From positions 1 to 10,227 of the forward strand of contig JAFOEH010000326.1 in the NCBI GenBank assembly GCA_017380275.1: a stretch of 10,227 bases of DNA. Reading direction: 5' to 3'. Below, piece by piece: positions 1 to 6,810 of the stretch (its first letter is position 1; each line of letters opens with the position of its first letter). The notes under the pieces are model-generated. The model was not told the origin of the DNA and ran no database searches. It saw only the letters and a list, made by a program, of their open reading frames with translations. Position numbers and translations under genes: made by a program. This DNA comes from Alistipes sp. Its GTDB lineage: Bacteria; Bacteroidota; Bacteroidia; Bacteroidales; Rikenellaceae.

Positions 1-477
1 ACGCTGACCCTCATATACGGTGAAAGTAAGGGGCTTCTCCAAATATACATCCTTGCCAGCCTTACAAGCAGCGATAGCGATAGCTGCGTGCCAGTGGTCG
101 GGAGTAGCGATAACTACAGCATCTACGTTAGGATCTGCGATCAACTCCTCGGGATAGGTGTACATCGTGAACTTGTTCTTGATACCCTTCTCAGCGTACC
201 AATCGTTTACGCGCTTCTCGAAGCGAGCACGCTTGATATCATAGATATCAGCACCAGCTACAACGCGAACCTGATCAGTTACAGAGATCATACCGCTCAA
301 CAGGCTCAATGACTGCTGACCCAAGCCGATGAAACCGAGGTTAATGAAATCCTCCTTCTCATTCTTCTTCTTTGCAGGAGCTGCAACAGCCTTAGTAATG
401 GTGCTAGGAAGAACCATAGCCGATGCTCCAAGTGCTGAATAGCGAATGAAGTCTAAACGTGAAAATTTTGAACTCAT
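1..477 (-). CDS. Gfo/Idh/MocA-family oxidoreductase, N-terminal part (cut by left edge)
   Basis: The visible 159 residues are the NAD(P)-binding Rossmann half of a Gfo/Idh/MocA oxidoreductase; such enzymes oxidise or epimerise sugars, inositols and related polyols. Residues 47-56 hold the nucleotide-binding turn (LGFIGLGQQS), residues 123-131 read IATPDHWHA, and residues 147-150 read EKPL, the family lysine motif next to the nicotinamide. Residues 1-34 form an export-type leader: SRLDFIR at 6-12, a hydrophobic stretch SALGASAMVLP, then an Ala-rich end. It resembles the Tat leaders common on Bacteroidetes members (SRRDFLK), but the second arginine is leucine, so the export route is uncertain. 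The ATG at 477 is the only sensible start and follows an AT-rich gap with a likely promoter. All 20 alanine codons I read are GCT or GCA, unlike the GCC/GCG-rich neighbours. The C-terminal substrate domain is outside the window, so the substrate is unknown. Confidence 0.88.
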   Translation of the reverse strand, partial: MSSKFSRLDFIRYSALGASAMVLPSTITKAVAAPAKKKNEKEDFINLGFIGLGQQSLSLLSGMISVTDQVRVVAGADIYDIKRARFEKRVNDWYAEKGIKNKFTMYTYPEELIADPNVDAVVIATPDHWHAAIAIAACKAGKDVYLEKPLTFTVYEGQR

Positions 478-660
478 AATTATACAAATTTTAGGTTAGT
501 GTATATTTTTTCGTTTTTTCCAACGTAAAATTATGCAAAAAAATTCTACCGACCAAACATTTCCCCAAAAAAAATACTAAAAAATATATTTTTTGCTTTT
601 TACATCTTTCTTGTGGCTTTTCAGAGTACCTCACAAGGGACACACATTCCGCTCCTCTGA
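478..660. other. AT-rich intergenic region with no gene
   Basis: This 183-base gap separates the stop of the OstA-like gene from the start of the oxidoreductase gene on the same strand. It holds a probable promoter (526-557), a perfect 16-base AT palindrome at 579-594 (six A, TATA, six T) and several long A or T runs. On the minus strand just after the OstA stop, weak 6-bp arms at 655-660 and 621-626 (TCAGAG/CTCTGA) could pair across a 28-base loop. That stem is too weak to call a terminator with confidence, although T-runs follow further down. No coding signal is seen. Confidence 0.6.
526..557 (-). promoter_or_regulatory. Putative Bacteroidetes-type promoter for the oxidoreductase gene
   Basis: On the minus strand, TTTG at 557-554 is followed after 20 bases by TAATTTTA at 533-526. 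This matches the Bacteroidetes housekeeping pattern TTTG-N19/21-TAnnTTTG except for the final G. The start codon lies about 48 bases further down, leaving an A-rich leader. A separate promoter here fits the large gap after the OstA-like gene and the different codon style of the oxidoreductase. Confidence 0.45.
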
Positions 661-3351
661 CTACTCTCTGCCGCGGCTGTCGCGCCACTCCACCACCTCG
701 GGCGTAAGCTCATCCTCACGGTCGTACCACACACCCTGCAGCATCAGCTCCTCCTTGCGACGGTCCATACGCTCGACAATATCGAACAATGGGCGCTCCC
801 GAAGCCCACTCTCCGCACGGCGCGACGGACGAATCACACGGTCGAATACATCCTGCTGCGAAGGACGTAACTCCGGCGTCCACTTGAAATTAGGCAATCG
901 CATCGGCTGGTCGGGTGGGATCTGGTCGATGGGATACATCGTGATGGGCACGTTGTTGCGATATGTAACACCCACGAGCTCACGCTCTTCGATGTAGAAC
1001 GAAGCCGATGCTCCCTCCAGATAAATCATCTCCGTCACGACGGTGGTCTTCTCATCCTCGCGGTTGAAGTAGATGGTCTGCACGTTGCCATCCACATCGT
1101 TGCGATAGATGTCGTTGTCACGGAATAGCGACACCATCTTCTTACCTGTCACCTGATTATAGTAGGTCGTATCGATCTGCGCAACGGTGATCGGATCACC
1201 CGTAAACTCGGCTCGCTCGATCTGCTGATTGCGACTGTAAATATCCATCAGTTGCGACGAGAGCTGATTAGCTCCATTCCAGAGCACGGGATTTATATAT
1301 AAATGTATTATAGAGTCTTGCGACGATGTGGTGAGCGAGTCACACACCATCTGCGCATCCTTGCGGAACATCTTCACATTGCGGAAAGCCTTTATCAAAC
1401 GATACGAGCTGTCGGGAGCAATAGAATCCTGCTTCTGCTGCCCCTGCGCCAGAGAATCGGTCTGCGGAGCTTCGGAGTAGGTAGGTCCTGATACTGAGTC
1501 GGTTGTGTCGCGAGAACCCATATTTCGAATGCGCTCGCTACGAACCGAAGCGAGGCTATCCTCGCGGTCTAAGTAGCTCACATCCTTGCCTTTAGCGATG
1601 AGTTTAGCACGCTGCTCGGCACGGCGAATTGAGTCCTTTGCCATACGCTCAAGGTCTTTAGCTCGCTGTTTATCAAGCATTTCACGCATCTTGGCCACAC
1701 GCGCCTGACCAATCGAATCTAATCGTGCGTTGCGCTCGGCAGCCTTTGCTCGTTTCTGTTCCTGCTTGAGCTTGCGAGCGGCCTCGGCCTCGCGTTGCTT
1801 GATCTGTTTAGGCGTGAGCGCAACCGAATCCTGCGACAAGCTATCGACTGCGACAGAGTCCTGTGCCACAATATTTTGCGGCTCTTGCTTGGCCACATTC
1901 TCTGCGGCCTGCTCTGCTTGCGGCTCCTCGTTTTGAGCGATATTCTGGGGTGGAGTTTGCTCCTCGGCGGTCGTTACATTTCGTAAATTCTGCTCCTCGG
2001 CGGCTTGTGACACAAGTTGTCCCAAATCGACAGTTTGCTCCGCTTTTTCGCTCTCCGCAGCCTCTTTTGGCAACTCCTCATCGGCGGTCTTATCGGCAAC
2101 GGCTTGCACTCGAAGCTCCGACATCCGATCACGAGCGGTGCTATCGGCAGCCGTCGGATTTTCGTCCGCATTCAGCTCCCTTGCGGCTACATTTCTCGGG
2201 GCAAGCGACTGCTCCTCTGTCTGCTCCGTCTTGGCCTCGACATCAACCTTCACAACCTCAGTTTCTGCCTTCTTAGCTGCCTCCTCGGCGGCCTTTGCCT
2301 CCTCGGCAGCTTTGGCTGCAGCTTCAGCCGCCAACTTCTCCTCGTAGGGGAAGATGGTCAGCAGGTGCATCGTGTCAGCACGCATAAATACCGAATCACT
2401 CTGCGTCGTATCGTAGCTGATTGTCGAGGGGTTTCGCGTGAGGATGGCATTGCCCGGATCGGACCAATATTCGGCATAATCACCAAAGGCAAGCATCTTG
2501 TTTTCGAAGTCGTCCATCTGGATATTATTGCGCGCAATGACGTGCTCTTGAGCACGATAATACTCAAGCGTATCGCCCCACATCTCCTGCTCGGCAGAGA
2601 GGATATAGCCGTTGCGGGTAATCATATACAACTCACGCGCCTTATCGTAGAAGCCTTCGTCAGCCGAGAGATAGTCGCCATCGACGTTCCAAATCTCGCT
2701 CGAGGTGAAGAAGCGGGCGAACTCGCTGTCGGTGTTGTAGATGACCGAGTCGCTCTTCATATCGTAATCGGCACCGTGCAACTCCACATCATCCACACAT
2801 ATTATATCGTGCGTACGCGCGTTATAGTAGCCGCGCATCGACTCGATGATATTGTCGTCGTGAACCAAAACGCCGCCATCGGTGTAAGTACCGATGCGCT
2901 CCTCGGTGTTGAAACGGAAATTATAGGTGTAGAGCATAGCATCGCCATCGACAACCTTGATGATCGGGGCGAAGATCTCGGCCGTGCTACCCTCACCATC
3001 GTAGAGCGCACTATCACCATATATATAAATAGAGTCCTGATTGACCAGCACACGGCCGAAGAATCCCCAGCGCGTATCGGCAAAACGCACGGCACTATCG
3101 CACGAGATAACGGCACCGTTATGGTGAGCGGCGAAGTTCCCGACGAAATAGACTATGCTGTCATTGCCCATCTGGTAGGGTTTGACAACATCAGCCATAA
3201 AATCGACACGGCGGCGCTGCGGGGTGGTCTGCTGGGTTGTTGTGTCGCGCTGCTCGGCATAAGAGACTGCGGCATAACGATGGCCAGCCTCCTGCGCAAA
3301 CAGAAGGCCGACAAAGGTAACGACAGCTATAACGGAGAGTAAGCGACGCAT
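661..3351 (-). CDS. OstA-like (LptA/OstA_2 family) LPS transport protein with long charged insert
   Basis: The 896-residue product is an OstA/LptA-type protein, a family that builds beta-jellyroll bridges carrying lipopolysaccharide across the periplasm to the outer membrane. Residues 1-20 are a signal peptide (MRRLLSVIAVVTFVGLLFA). Residues about 50-335 and 655-825 carry repeated OstA-type strands: phrases such as DSAVRFADTRWGFFGRV, SALYDGEGSTAEIF, YNTDSEFARFF and CDSLTTSSQDSIIHLYINP. Between the two halves lies a roughly 320-residue insert rich in Ala, Glu, Lys, Gln and Arg, probably helical or disordered. As I recall, Bacteroidales relatives are mostly about 500-650 residues, so the insert explains the unusual length. 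The reading frame is open three bases further to a TTG at 3354, but the ATG at 3351 gives the standard signal peptide and follows the SurA-like stop by 13 bases. It is probably the last gene of the operon with the two PpiC/SurA proteins. LptA-like function is inferred from family only. Confidence 0.85.
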   Translation of the reverse strand: MRRLLSVIAVVTFVGLLFAQEAGHRYAAVSYAEQRDTTTQQTTPQRRRVDFMADVVKPYQMGNDSIVYFVGNFAAHHNGAVISCDSAVRFADTRWGFFGRVLVNQDSIYIYGDSALYDGEGSTAEIFAPIIKVVDGDAMLYTYNFRFNTEERIGTYTDGGVLVHDDNIIESMRGYYNARTHDIICVDDVELHGADYDMKSDSVIYNTDSEFARFFTSSEIWNVDGDYLSADEGFYDKARELYMITRNGYILSAEQEMWGDTLEYYRAQEHVIARNNIQMDDFENKMLAFGDYAEYWSDPGNAILTRNPSTISYDTTQSDSVFMRADTMHLLTIFPYEEKLAAEAAAKAAEEAKAAEEAAKKAETEVVKVDVEAKTEQTEEQSLAPRNVAARELNADENPTAADSTARDRMSELRVQAVADKTADEELPKEAAESEKAEQTVDLGQLVSQAAEEQNLRNVTTAEEQTPPQNIAQNEEPQAEQAAENVAKQEPQNIVAQDSVAVDSLSQDSVALTPKQIKQREAEAARKLKQEQKRAKAAERNARLDSIGQARVAKMREMLDKQRAKDLERMAKDSIRRAEQRAKLIAKGKDVSYLDREDSLASVRSERIRNMGSRDTTDSVSGPTYSEAPQTDSLAQGQQKQDSIAPDSSYRLIKAFRNVKMFRKDAQMVCDSLTTSSQDSIIHLYINPVLWNGANQLSSQLMDIYSRNQQIERAEFTGDPITVAQIDTTYYNQVTGKKMVSLFRDNDIYRNDVDGNVQTIYFNREDEKTTVVTEMIYLEGASASFYIEERELVGVTYRNNVPITMYPIDQIPPDQPMRLPNFKWTPELRPSQQDVFDRVIRPSRRAESGLRERPLFDIVERMDRRKEELMLQGVWYDREDELTPEVVEWRDSRGRE
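1958..2307 (-). repeat. Short degenerate repeats within the OstA insert
   Basis: Within the low-complexity insert, the plus-strand 13-mer TGCTCCTCGGCGG occurs at 1958-1970 and 1991-2003, and TGCCTCCTCGGC occurs at 2278-2289 and 2296-2307. They encode repeated Ala-Glu-Glu blocks (AEEQ, AAEEA). Related Gln-Asn blocks (PPQNIAQ, EPQNIVAQ) also recur in the protein. Such direct repeats can expand or shrink by slippage, which fits the insert being length-variable. This is sequence inside a gene, not a mobile repeat. Confidence 0.55.
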
Positions 3352-3364
3352 CAATGAAGAAAAT

Positions 3365-4786
3365 TTACTTTACCCAATTAGAGAATTCGAATTCGCCGTC
3401 ACGGAAGTCGGGAGCGATATAGACGTAGAGTCCGTCGATCTTCTCCTTGAGCCACTTGTTGAAGACCTCCTCTTGTTTCTTCGTCAGAGCCATCTCCTCA
3501 ATGGTGGAGTAATCCTCCTCAAGAGATGCCGAGTGGGTGGGGATGATCTTCAGCAACTTAACAATCTTACTAAGCTCATTGCCTCGCAAATCCTCCGACA
3601 TAAAGGCATCAGAAATCTCACCCTCCTTAAGGCGGATAAGCGCCGAATAGTCCTGGAGGCTACGGCCATTACCGAAGTCGTCGCGGCGGAACTTGGTGGT
3701 AGAGTACTTTACGTTAGCCATCGAGGGGCTTGACATCATAAGATCGTGATTCGTAACAAGGCCACCGTTCATCTTCGTTAAGTTGTCCTCCGAGTGGTCC
3801 AAAGCAGCCTTCTCAAAGGTGATAGAGTCGGTGCGGATGACTTTAACGAGGCTATCGAGGTATTTAGTGGGTTCCATAAGCTCATCGGTGGTATATGTCG
3901 GGCGCAGAAGGATGTGGCGATAGCGATACATACCATTCTTGGGCTCCTCCATAAGCTGGATAATGTGGAAGCCGAACTCGGTCTCGACAACCTCCGAGAT
4001 CTGTCCCGCCTTGAGCTTCTCCAAAGCCTCGGCAAAGGGAGGTGTCAGCGACGAAAGCGATCCGGCGGGGTATTCACCACCACGCATCGCTGAGCCGGGA
4101 TCGACAGAGTAGGTACGAGCCAAAACGCCCATATCGGATTTGCCAGAGATGATACGCTCACGCATCTCCAAAAGACGCTCGCGCGTACGGCGCTTGGCCT
4201 CGGCCTGAGATGTTGGGAAACGCACGATGTGGGCATAGACATACTGCTCGGGAACGAGAGGGAGCTCCTCGTTAGTAAGTTCGTTGAAGAAGCGCTCGAC
4301 CTCGCCCGGTGTTACGCTGACATCGGCGATGACGTGCTGCTGCATCGAGCGAGCATACTCCTGCTCGGTAAACTGCTGGCGAAGAATCTCGCGGTAGTTG
4401 AAGATGGCCATATGCTCGCGAGCCTCAAGCTCGGCGATAGAACCTGCCTCGGCAATCATCGCCTGCAACTGCTCCTCGACGTATGAGTTGATGTCACCAC
4501 CAGCCTCGACTGAGTCGATAAGGGCCTGGCTATAGAGCAGCTTCTGACGCATAAGCGCCTCCAAACCCTCGTTCATCGGGTCGCGGTCGGAGGTGTAACC
4601 CTGCTGACGACGCTCCTGAACAAGCTGCTGGGCGTAATTAGCTACATCGGAATAGAGAATGGCTGAGCCACCGACAACTGCTACGACACGGTCCAGAACG
4701 ACCTGACGCTTCTGCGCTGTGAGTAGGCCCGTCGTAAACAATACGGCGAGGGTGGCTGCAAACACTAATACTTTCTTTTTCAACAT
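3365..4786 (-). CDS. SurA-like periplasmic chaperone/peptidyl-prolyl isomerase with two parvulin domains
   Basis: The 473-residue product is a SurA-type chaperone that escorts unfolded outer-membrane proteins through the periplasm. Residues 1-24 are a Sec signal peptide (MLKKKVLVFAATLAVLFTTG followed by LLTA). Residues about 30-160 match the SurA N-terminal chaperone module (DRVVAVVGGSAILYSDV, RQKLLYSQALIDSV). The first parvulin domain, about 181-281, is well kept: YVYAHIVRF, YSVDPGSAMRGGEYPAG, LKAGQISEVVETEFGFHII. The second, about 287-420, begins RYRHILLRP and retains GGLV and LKEGEISDAF but ends without the GFHII motif, so it is probably less active or structural. The frame is open upstream to a TTG at 4798; I chose the ATG at 4786 because it starts a clean signal peptide 20 bases after the previous stop. 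The neighbours suggest one outer-membrane assembly operon with the downstream OstA-like gene. Confidence 0.9.
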   Translation of the reverse strand: MLKKKVLVFAATLAVLFTTGLLTAQKRQVVLDRVVAVVGGSAILYSDVANYAQQLVQERRQQGYTSDRDPMNEGLEALMRQKLLYSQALIDSVEAGGDINSYVEEQLQAMIAEAGSIAELEAREHMAIFNYREILRQQFTEQEYARSMQQHVIADVSVTPGEVERFFNELTNEELPLVPEQYVYAHIVRFPTSQAEAKRRTRERLLEMRERIISGKSDMGVLARTYSVDPGSAMRGGEYPAGSLSSLTPPFAEALEKLKAGQISEVVETEFGFHIIQLMEEPKNGMYRYRHILLRPTYTTDELMEPTKYLDSLVKVIRTDSITFEKAALDHSEDNLTKMNGGLVTNHDLMMSSPSMANVKYSTTKFRRDDFGNGRSLQDYSALIRLKEGEISDAFMSEDLRGNELSKIVKLLKIIPTHSASLEEDYSTIEEMALTKKQEEVFNKWLKEKIDGLYVYIAPDFRDGEFEFSNWVK

Positions 4787-4806
4787 AATATATTTCAAAA
4801 TCCTAT

Positions 4807-5700
4807 TTATTCTTCTTGCTGGGGCTGTGTCACAGGCTTATAAATGCGGGCGTGGCCCTGTTGCTCGGCCTGCTCCACAATCGACTCCTCGTGAGAGCGG
4901 ATGATGGTGCTACGGCGCTGCGTGACCAAAATGCGACGAATATTGTCGGCTACGACCTCGAGCGGAGCGACATCGCCACGACGGCAGACGGAGCTGAAGT
5001 CGAAGTAGTAGCGCGTGCCATTGGCCTCCATCTCCTGGATACCCATCTTGTCGAGCAGAGGCTCGTAGTCCTGCGTGCGGGTGGTGGGCAGGTTAGAGAG
5101 GAAGTCAGCAAAATTAACCCAACCTGAGCGGTTGTCGATATACTGAAAACCGTTCTTCTCACAGGTGTCGGCAAAGGTCTTATCGTCGGTGGCCGACGTG
5201 GCGGCCTTCTGCATCTGCTCCTTGAGGCGCTTGGCCTGACGGTAGCTATTGCTGAAGGCGACGATGCGGCCCTTGACGATAGTGCGGTCAAGCGTGAAGT
5301 CCGACTTGTGGGTGTTGTAATACTCGGCGATATCCTCGTCGGTAAAATCACCCGCGCCCTGCTGATCGACGTAGTACTGATCGACACGACTATTGAGCAA
5401 CGAGGTGCGGTACTCCTCGACCATACGCTCGATATCCTTCTCAGAGCCTGAAAAAAGGCGGTCGGCCTCCTCGACCTTGAGCTGACGAACGATCCAGCGA
5501 TCGACGTACTGTTTGGCAAAACTCAGGCTATCGTTACCCGTAAGGTTGGCGGGTACGGCCTCGGCGATTTCGTGAATCGTAAGCTCATCGCGGCCCACAC
5601 GAGCAACCGTATCGTCACCCACCAGATAATCGGGGAGTTCACGACACGACACCGTGGCAAGCAGAGCCACTAAAGCCAGAATATGAATCAATCGGCGCAT
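4807..5700 (-). CDS. SurA/PpiC-like lipoprotein without a clear catalytic domain
   Basis: The 297-residue product starts MRRLIHILALVALLATVSC, a short signal ending in a lipobox-like TVSC, so Cys19 is the probable lipidation site. Residues about 25-130 look like a SurA/PrsA N-terminal chaperone module (VARVGRDELTIHEIAEAVP, YVDRWIVRQLKVEEADR, ADLT-type helices, DEDIAEYYNTHKSDF). The part that should be a parvulin fold (about 130-270) contains VKGRIVAFSNSYRQAKRLK and GDVAPLEVVADNIRRILV, but lacks the usual HIL opening, the GGxxG stretch and the GYHII ending. I therefore call it a chaperone-like lipoprotein rather than an enzyme. The ATG at 5700 gives the signal peptide; the frame extends to a TTG at 5712 inside the probable -7 element. 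It lies 20 bases before the SurA-like gene. Bacteroidales often keep several PpiC genes in a row, which fits. Confidence 0.78.
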   Translation of the reverse strand: MRRLIHILALVALLATVSCRELPDYLVGDDTVARVGRDELTIHEIAEAVPANLTGNDSLSFAKQYVDRWIVRQLKVEEADRLFSGSEKDIERMVEEYRTSLLNSRVDQYYVDQQGAGDFTDEDIAEYYNTHKSDFTLDRTIVKGRIVAFSNSYRQAKRLKEQMQKAATSATDDKTFADTCEKNGFQYIDNRSGWVNFADFLSNLPTTRTQDYEPLLDKMGIQEMEANGTRYYFDFSSVCRRGDVAPLEVVADNIRRILVTQRRSTIIRSHEESIVEQAEQQGHARIYKPVTQPQQEE

Positions 5701-5709
5701 AATATTCGA

Positions 5710-5717
5710 CAAAGATA
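5710..5717 (-). promoter_or_regulatory. Putative -7 element TATCTTTG before the PpiC-like lipoprotein gene
   Basis: The minus strand reads TATCTTTGTCGAA from 5717 downward, a perfect TAnnTTTG Bacteroidetes -7 element. No TTTG is present at the expected -33 position; the closest is TTTC at 5745-5742, 24 bases away. Only nine bases separate the element from the ATG at 5700, so any transcript starting here would have almost no leader. It would allow the SurA/OstA operon to be transcribed independently of the CPBP gene. Confidence 0.45.
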
Positions 5718-5757
5718 CGTTTTTTACTTGAAAATAACGTCGAAATTACCGATATTA

Positions 5758-6684
5758 TTACACTTCGCGGTTATAATTATCACTTTTTAGCCTACAGATC
5801 TCCTTTCCCATACGCACAAGCGAGGTCAATGCAATCACTGTAGCCACAGCATAAAGCACCCAATAGGCGGTGCTGCCACCCATAAGCTCCTTAACGGTCA
5901 CGTCCTCCATATCGACGGTGCGCAGGAAACAGGCCGTAGCGTTATTCATAGCGTGGAGCACGATAGAGAGCCATAGCGAGCGATAGCGCAGAGCAAAGTA
6001 ACCCAAAACCAAGCCCATAAGCGAGGCAGAGAGGACGACCGAGGGGATCAAATGCACCAGACCAAATGCTAAGGCAGAGCCGATCCAGGCCACCAGACCT
6101 CCATACGAACGACGGAGCGACGAAGCAACATATCCACGAAAGACAACCTCCTCAAACAGAGGAGCTAACACCACAGCTGAAAGGAGTAACCAGCCACCGC
6201 TTCCGAGTGCGCTCTGATCGCCCGGGAGAAGCTCCGAAAGGGGTTCGAGTGCGATGGTAATACACCAAATGAGCAGGTAGCCGTTGAGCAGACGAATAGG
6301 CGTACCCCACCCTTTACTGCCAAACTCAAGGCCCGCACGACAACGGCGCAGACGCGCATAGAGCCACAGCAGAGCGAAACCCAAAATCGTCGAAATAAGG
6401 TAGGTAATAGCGACAAAACGGGCCTGAAGTGATGCGGCACGCTCCAAGACCTCCGAATCGAAGCTTGTTGTGAGGATTTCGGTCGGGGGCAAAACACCCA
6501 ATGCAACGCATAGGACACCGCCAAAGAGCTGTGCCACAAAGAGAATCACAACCGCCACCAAAGCATCGAGCCAGCCGCTCAAAAGAGGCTTTCGAGAAGA
6601 TGCAGCGGAGGGGTGGGCGGGAGAATTTCCCGAAGGGTCGGGAGTCGAGGGCGTTAGGGCCTCGTTTTTAGTATCTTTCATCAT
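5758..6684 (-). CDS. CPBP-family intramembrane glutamic endopeptidase (Abi/Rce1-like)
   Basis: The 308-residue product is a polytopic membrane protein of the CPBP (CAAX protease and bacteriocin-processing, formerly Abi) family. The three catalytic motifs are intact: EEVVFR with Glu178-Glu179 and Arg183, FGLVH with Phe207 and His211, and HAMNN with His244 and Asn248. A hydrophilic Ser/Pro-rich N-terminus (about 1-35) precedes the first membrane segment at about 39-63; further segments lie at about 92-110, 135-148, 166-176, 198-240 and 275-290. The substrate is not known; family members cleave prenylated or peptide substrates or act in bacteriocin immunity. The start is the ATG at 6684, with a second ATG next to it at 6681; the longer frame to TTG 6718-6720 would begin inside the -7 element. 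The gene lies 57 bases before the PpiC-like lipoprotein gene and diverges from parA. Confidence 0.9.
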   Translation of the reverse strand: MMKDTKNEALTPSTPDPSGNSPAHPSAASSRKPLLSGWLDALVAVVILFVAQLFGGVLCVALGVLPPTEILTTSFDSEVLERAASLQARFVAITYLISTILGFALLWLYARLRRCRAGLEFGSKGWGTPIRLLNGYLLIWCITIALEPLSELLPGDQSALGSGGWLLLSAVVLAPLFEEVVFRGYVASSLRRSYGGLVAWIGSALAFGLVHLIPSVVLSASLMGLVLGYFALRYRSLWLSIVLHAMNNATACFLRTVDMEDVTVKELMGGSTAYWVLYAVATVIALTSLVRMGKEICRLKSDNYNREV

Positions 6685-6686
6685 AA

Positions 6687-6700
6687 TTTTTCGTTTTTTC
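6687..6700 (-). repeat. A-rich 14-base leader element shared with the 507-520 region
   Basis: The minus strand reads GAAAAAACGAAAAA immediately upstream of the CPBP start codon. The same 14 bases occur at 520-507, in the leader of the oxidoreductase gene. Bacteroidetes genes usually lack a Shine-Dalgarno sequence and favour A-rich leaders for translation, so this may be a translation-enhancing leader. Chance similarity of A-runs is also possible. Confidence 0.35.
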
Positions 6701-6717
6701 GTTGTCGTTAATTTCGA

Positions 6718-6725
6718 CAAAGTTA
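6718..6725 (-). promoter_or_regulatory. Putative -7 element TAACTTTG for the CPBP gene
   Basis: Read on the minus strand, 6725-6718 is TAACTTTG, an exact TAnnTTTG match, continuing TCGAA. No TTTG sits 19-21 bases upstream; the nearest TTTG (6741-6738) is only 12 bases away. The leader to the ATG at 6684 would be roughly 30 bases and A-rich. It faces away from the parA promoter in the same intergenic region. Confidence 0.5.
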
Positions 6726-6742
6726 AGCATTTTTCCGCAAAG

Positions 6743-6775
6743 GTTGTTTTATTTAATTTAATTTGCGTAAATTTG
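6743..6775 (+). promoter_or_regulatory. Putative promoter of the parA-parB operon
   Basis: TAAATTTG at 6768-6775 is an exact TAnnTTTG element. A near-consensus -33 box, GTTG at 6743-6746, lies 21 bases upstream. The spacer contains a five-base periodic run (ATTTA, ATTTA, ATTTG at 6751-6765). The predicted start point a few bases beyond 6775 leaves a leader of about 90 bases before the parA ATG. No competing plus-strand promoter was seen in the gap. Confidence 0.55.
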
Positions 6776-6810
6776 TCCGATTATATCCTACTCCAAGCCA
6801 CAGAAACAAA

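Noticed and set aside
88..312. A 74-codon plus-strand frame near the left edge
   Set aside because: It overlaps the oxidoreductase on the opposite strand, where Rossmann and EKP motifs clearly define the coding frame.
579..594. The 16-base AT palindrome as an intrinsic terminator
   Set aside because: It is made only of A/T pairs with no loop and no GC stem, so it would make a poor RNA hairpin.
2017..3342. A 441-codon open frame on the plus strand, antisense to the OstA-like gene
   Set aside because: It mirrors the well-supported minus-strand gene, has no recognisable domain, and its length follows from the codon bias of the GC-rich true gene.
4950..5519. A 189-codon Arg/Ser-rich minus-strand frame overlapping the PpiC-like lipoprotein
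   Set aside because: It is the alternative frame of the real gene on the same strand, with a composition typical of a shifted frame and no motif.
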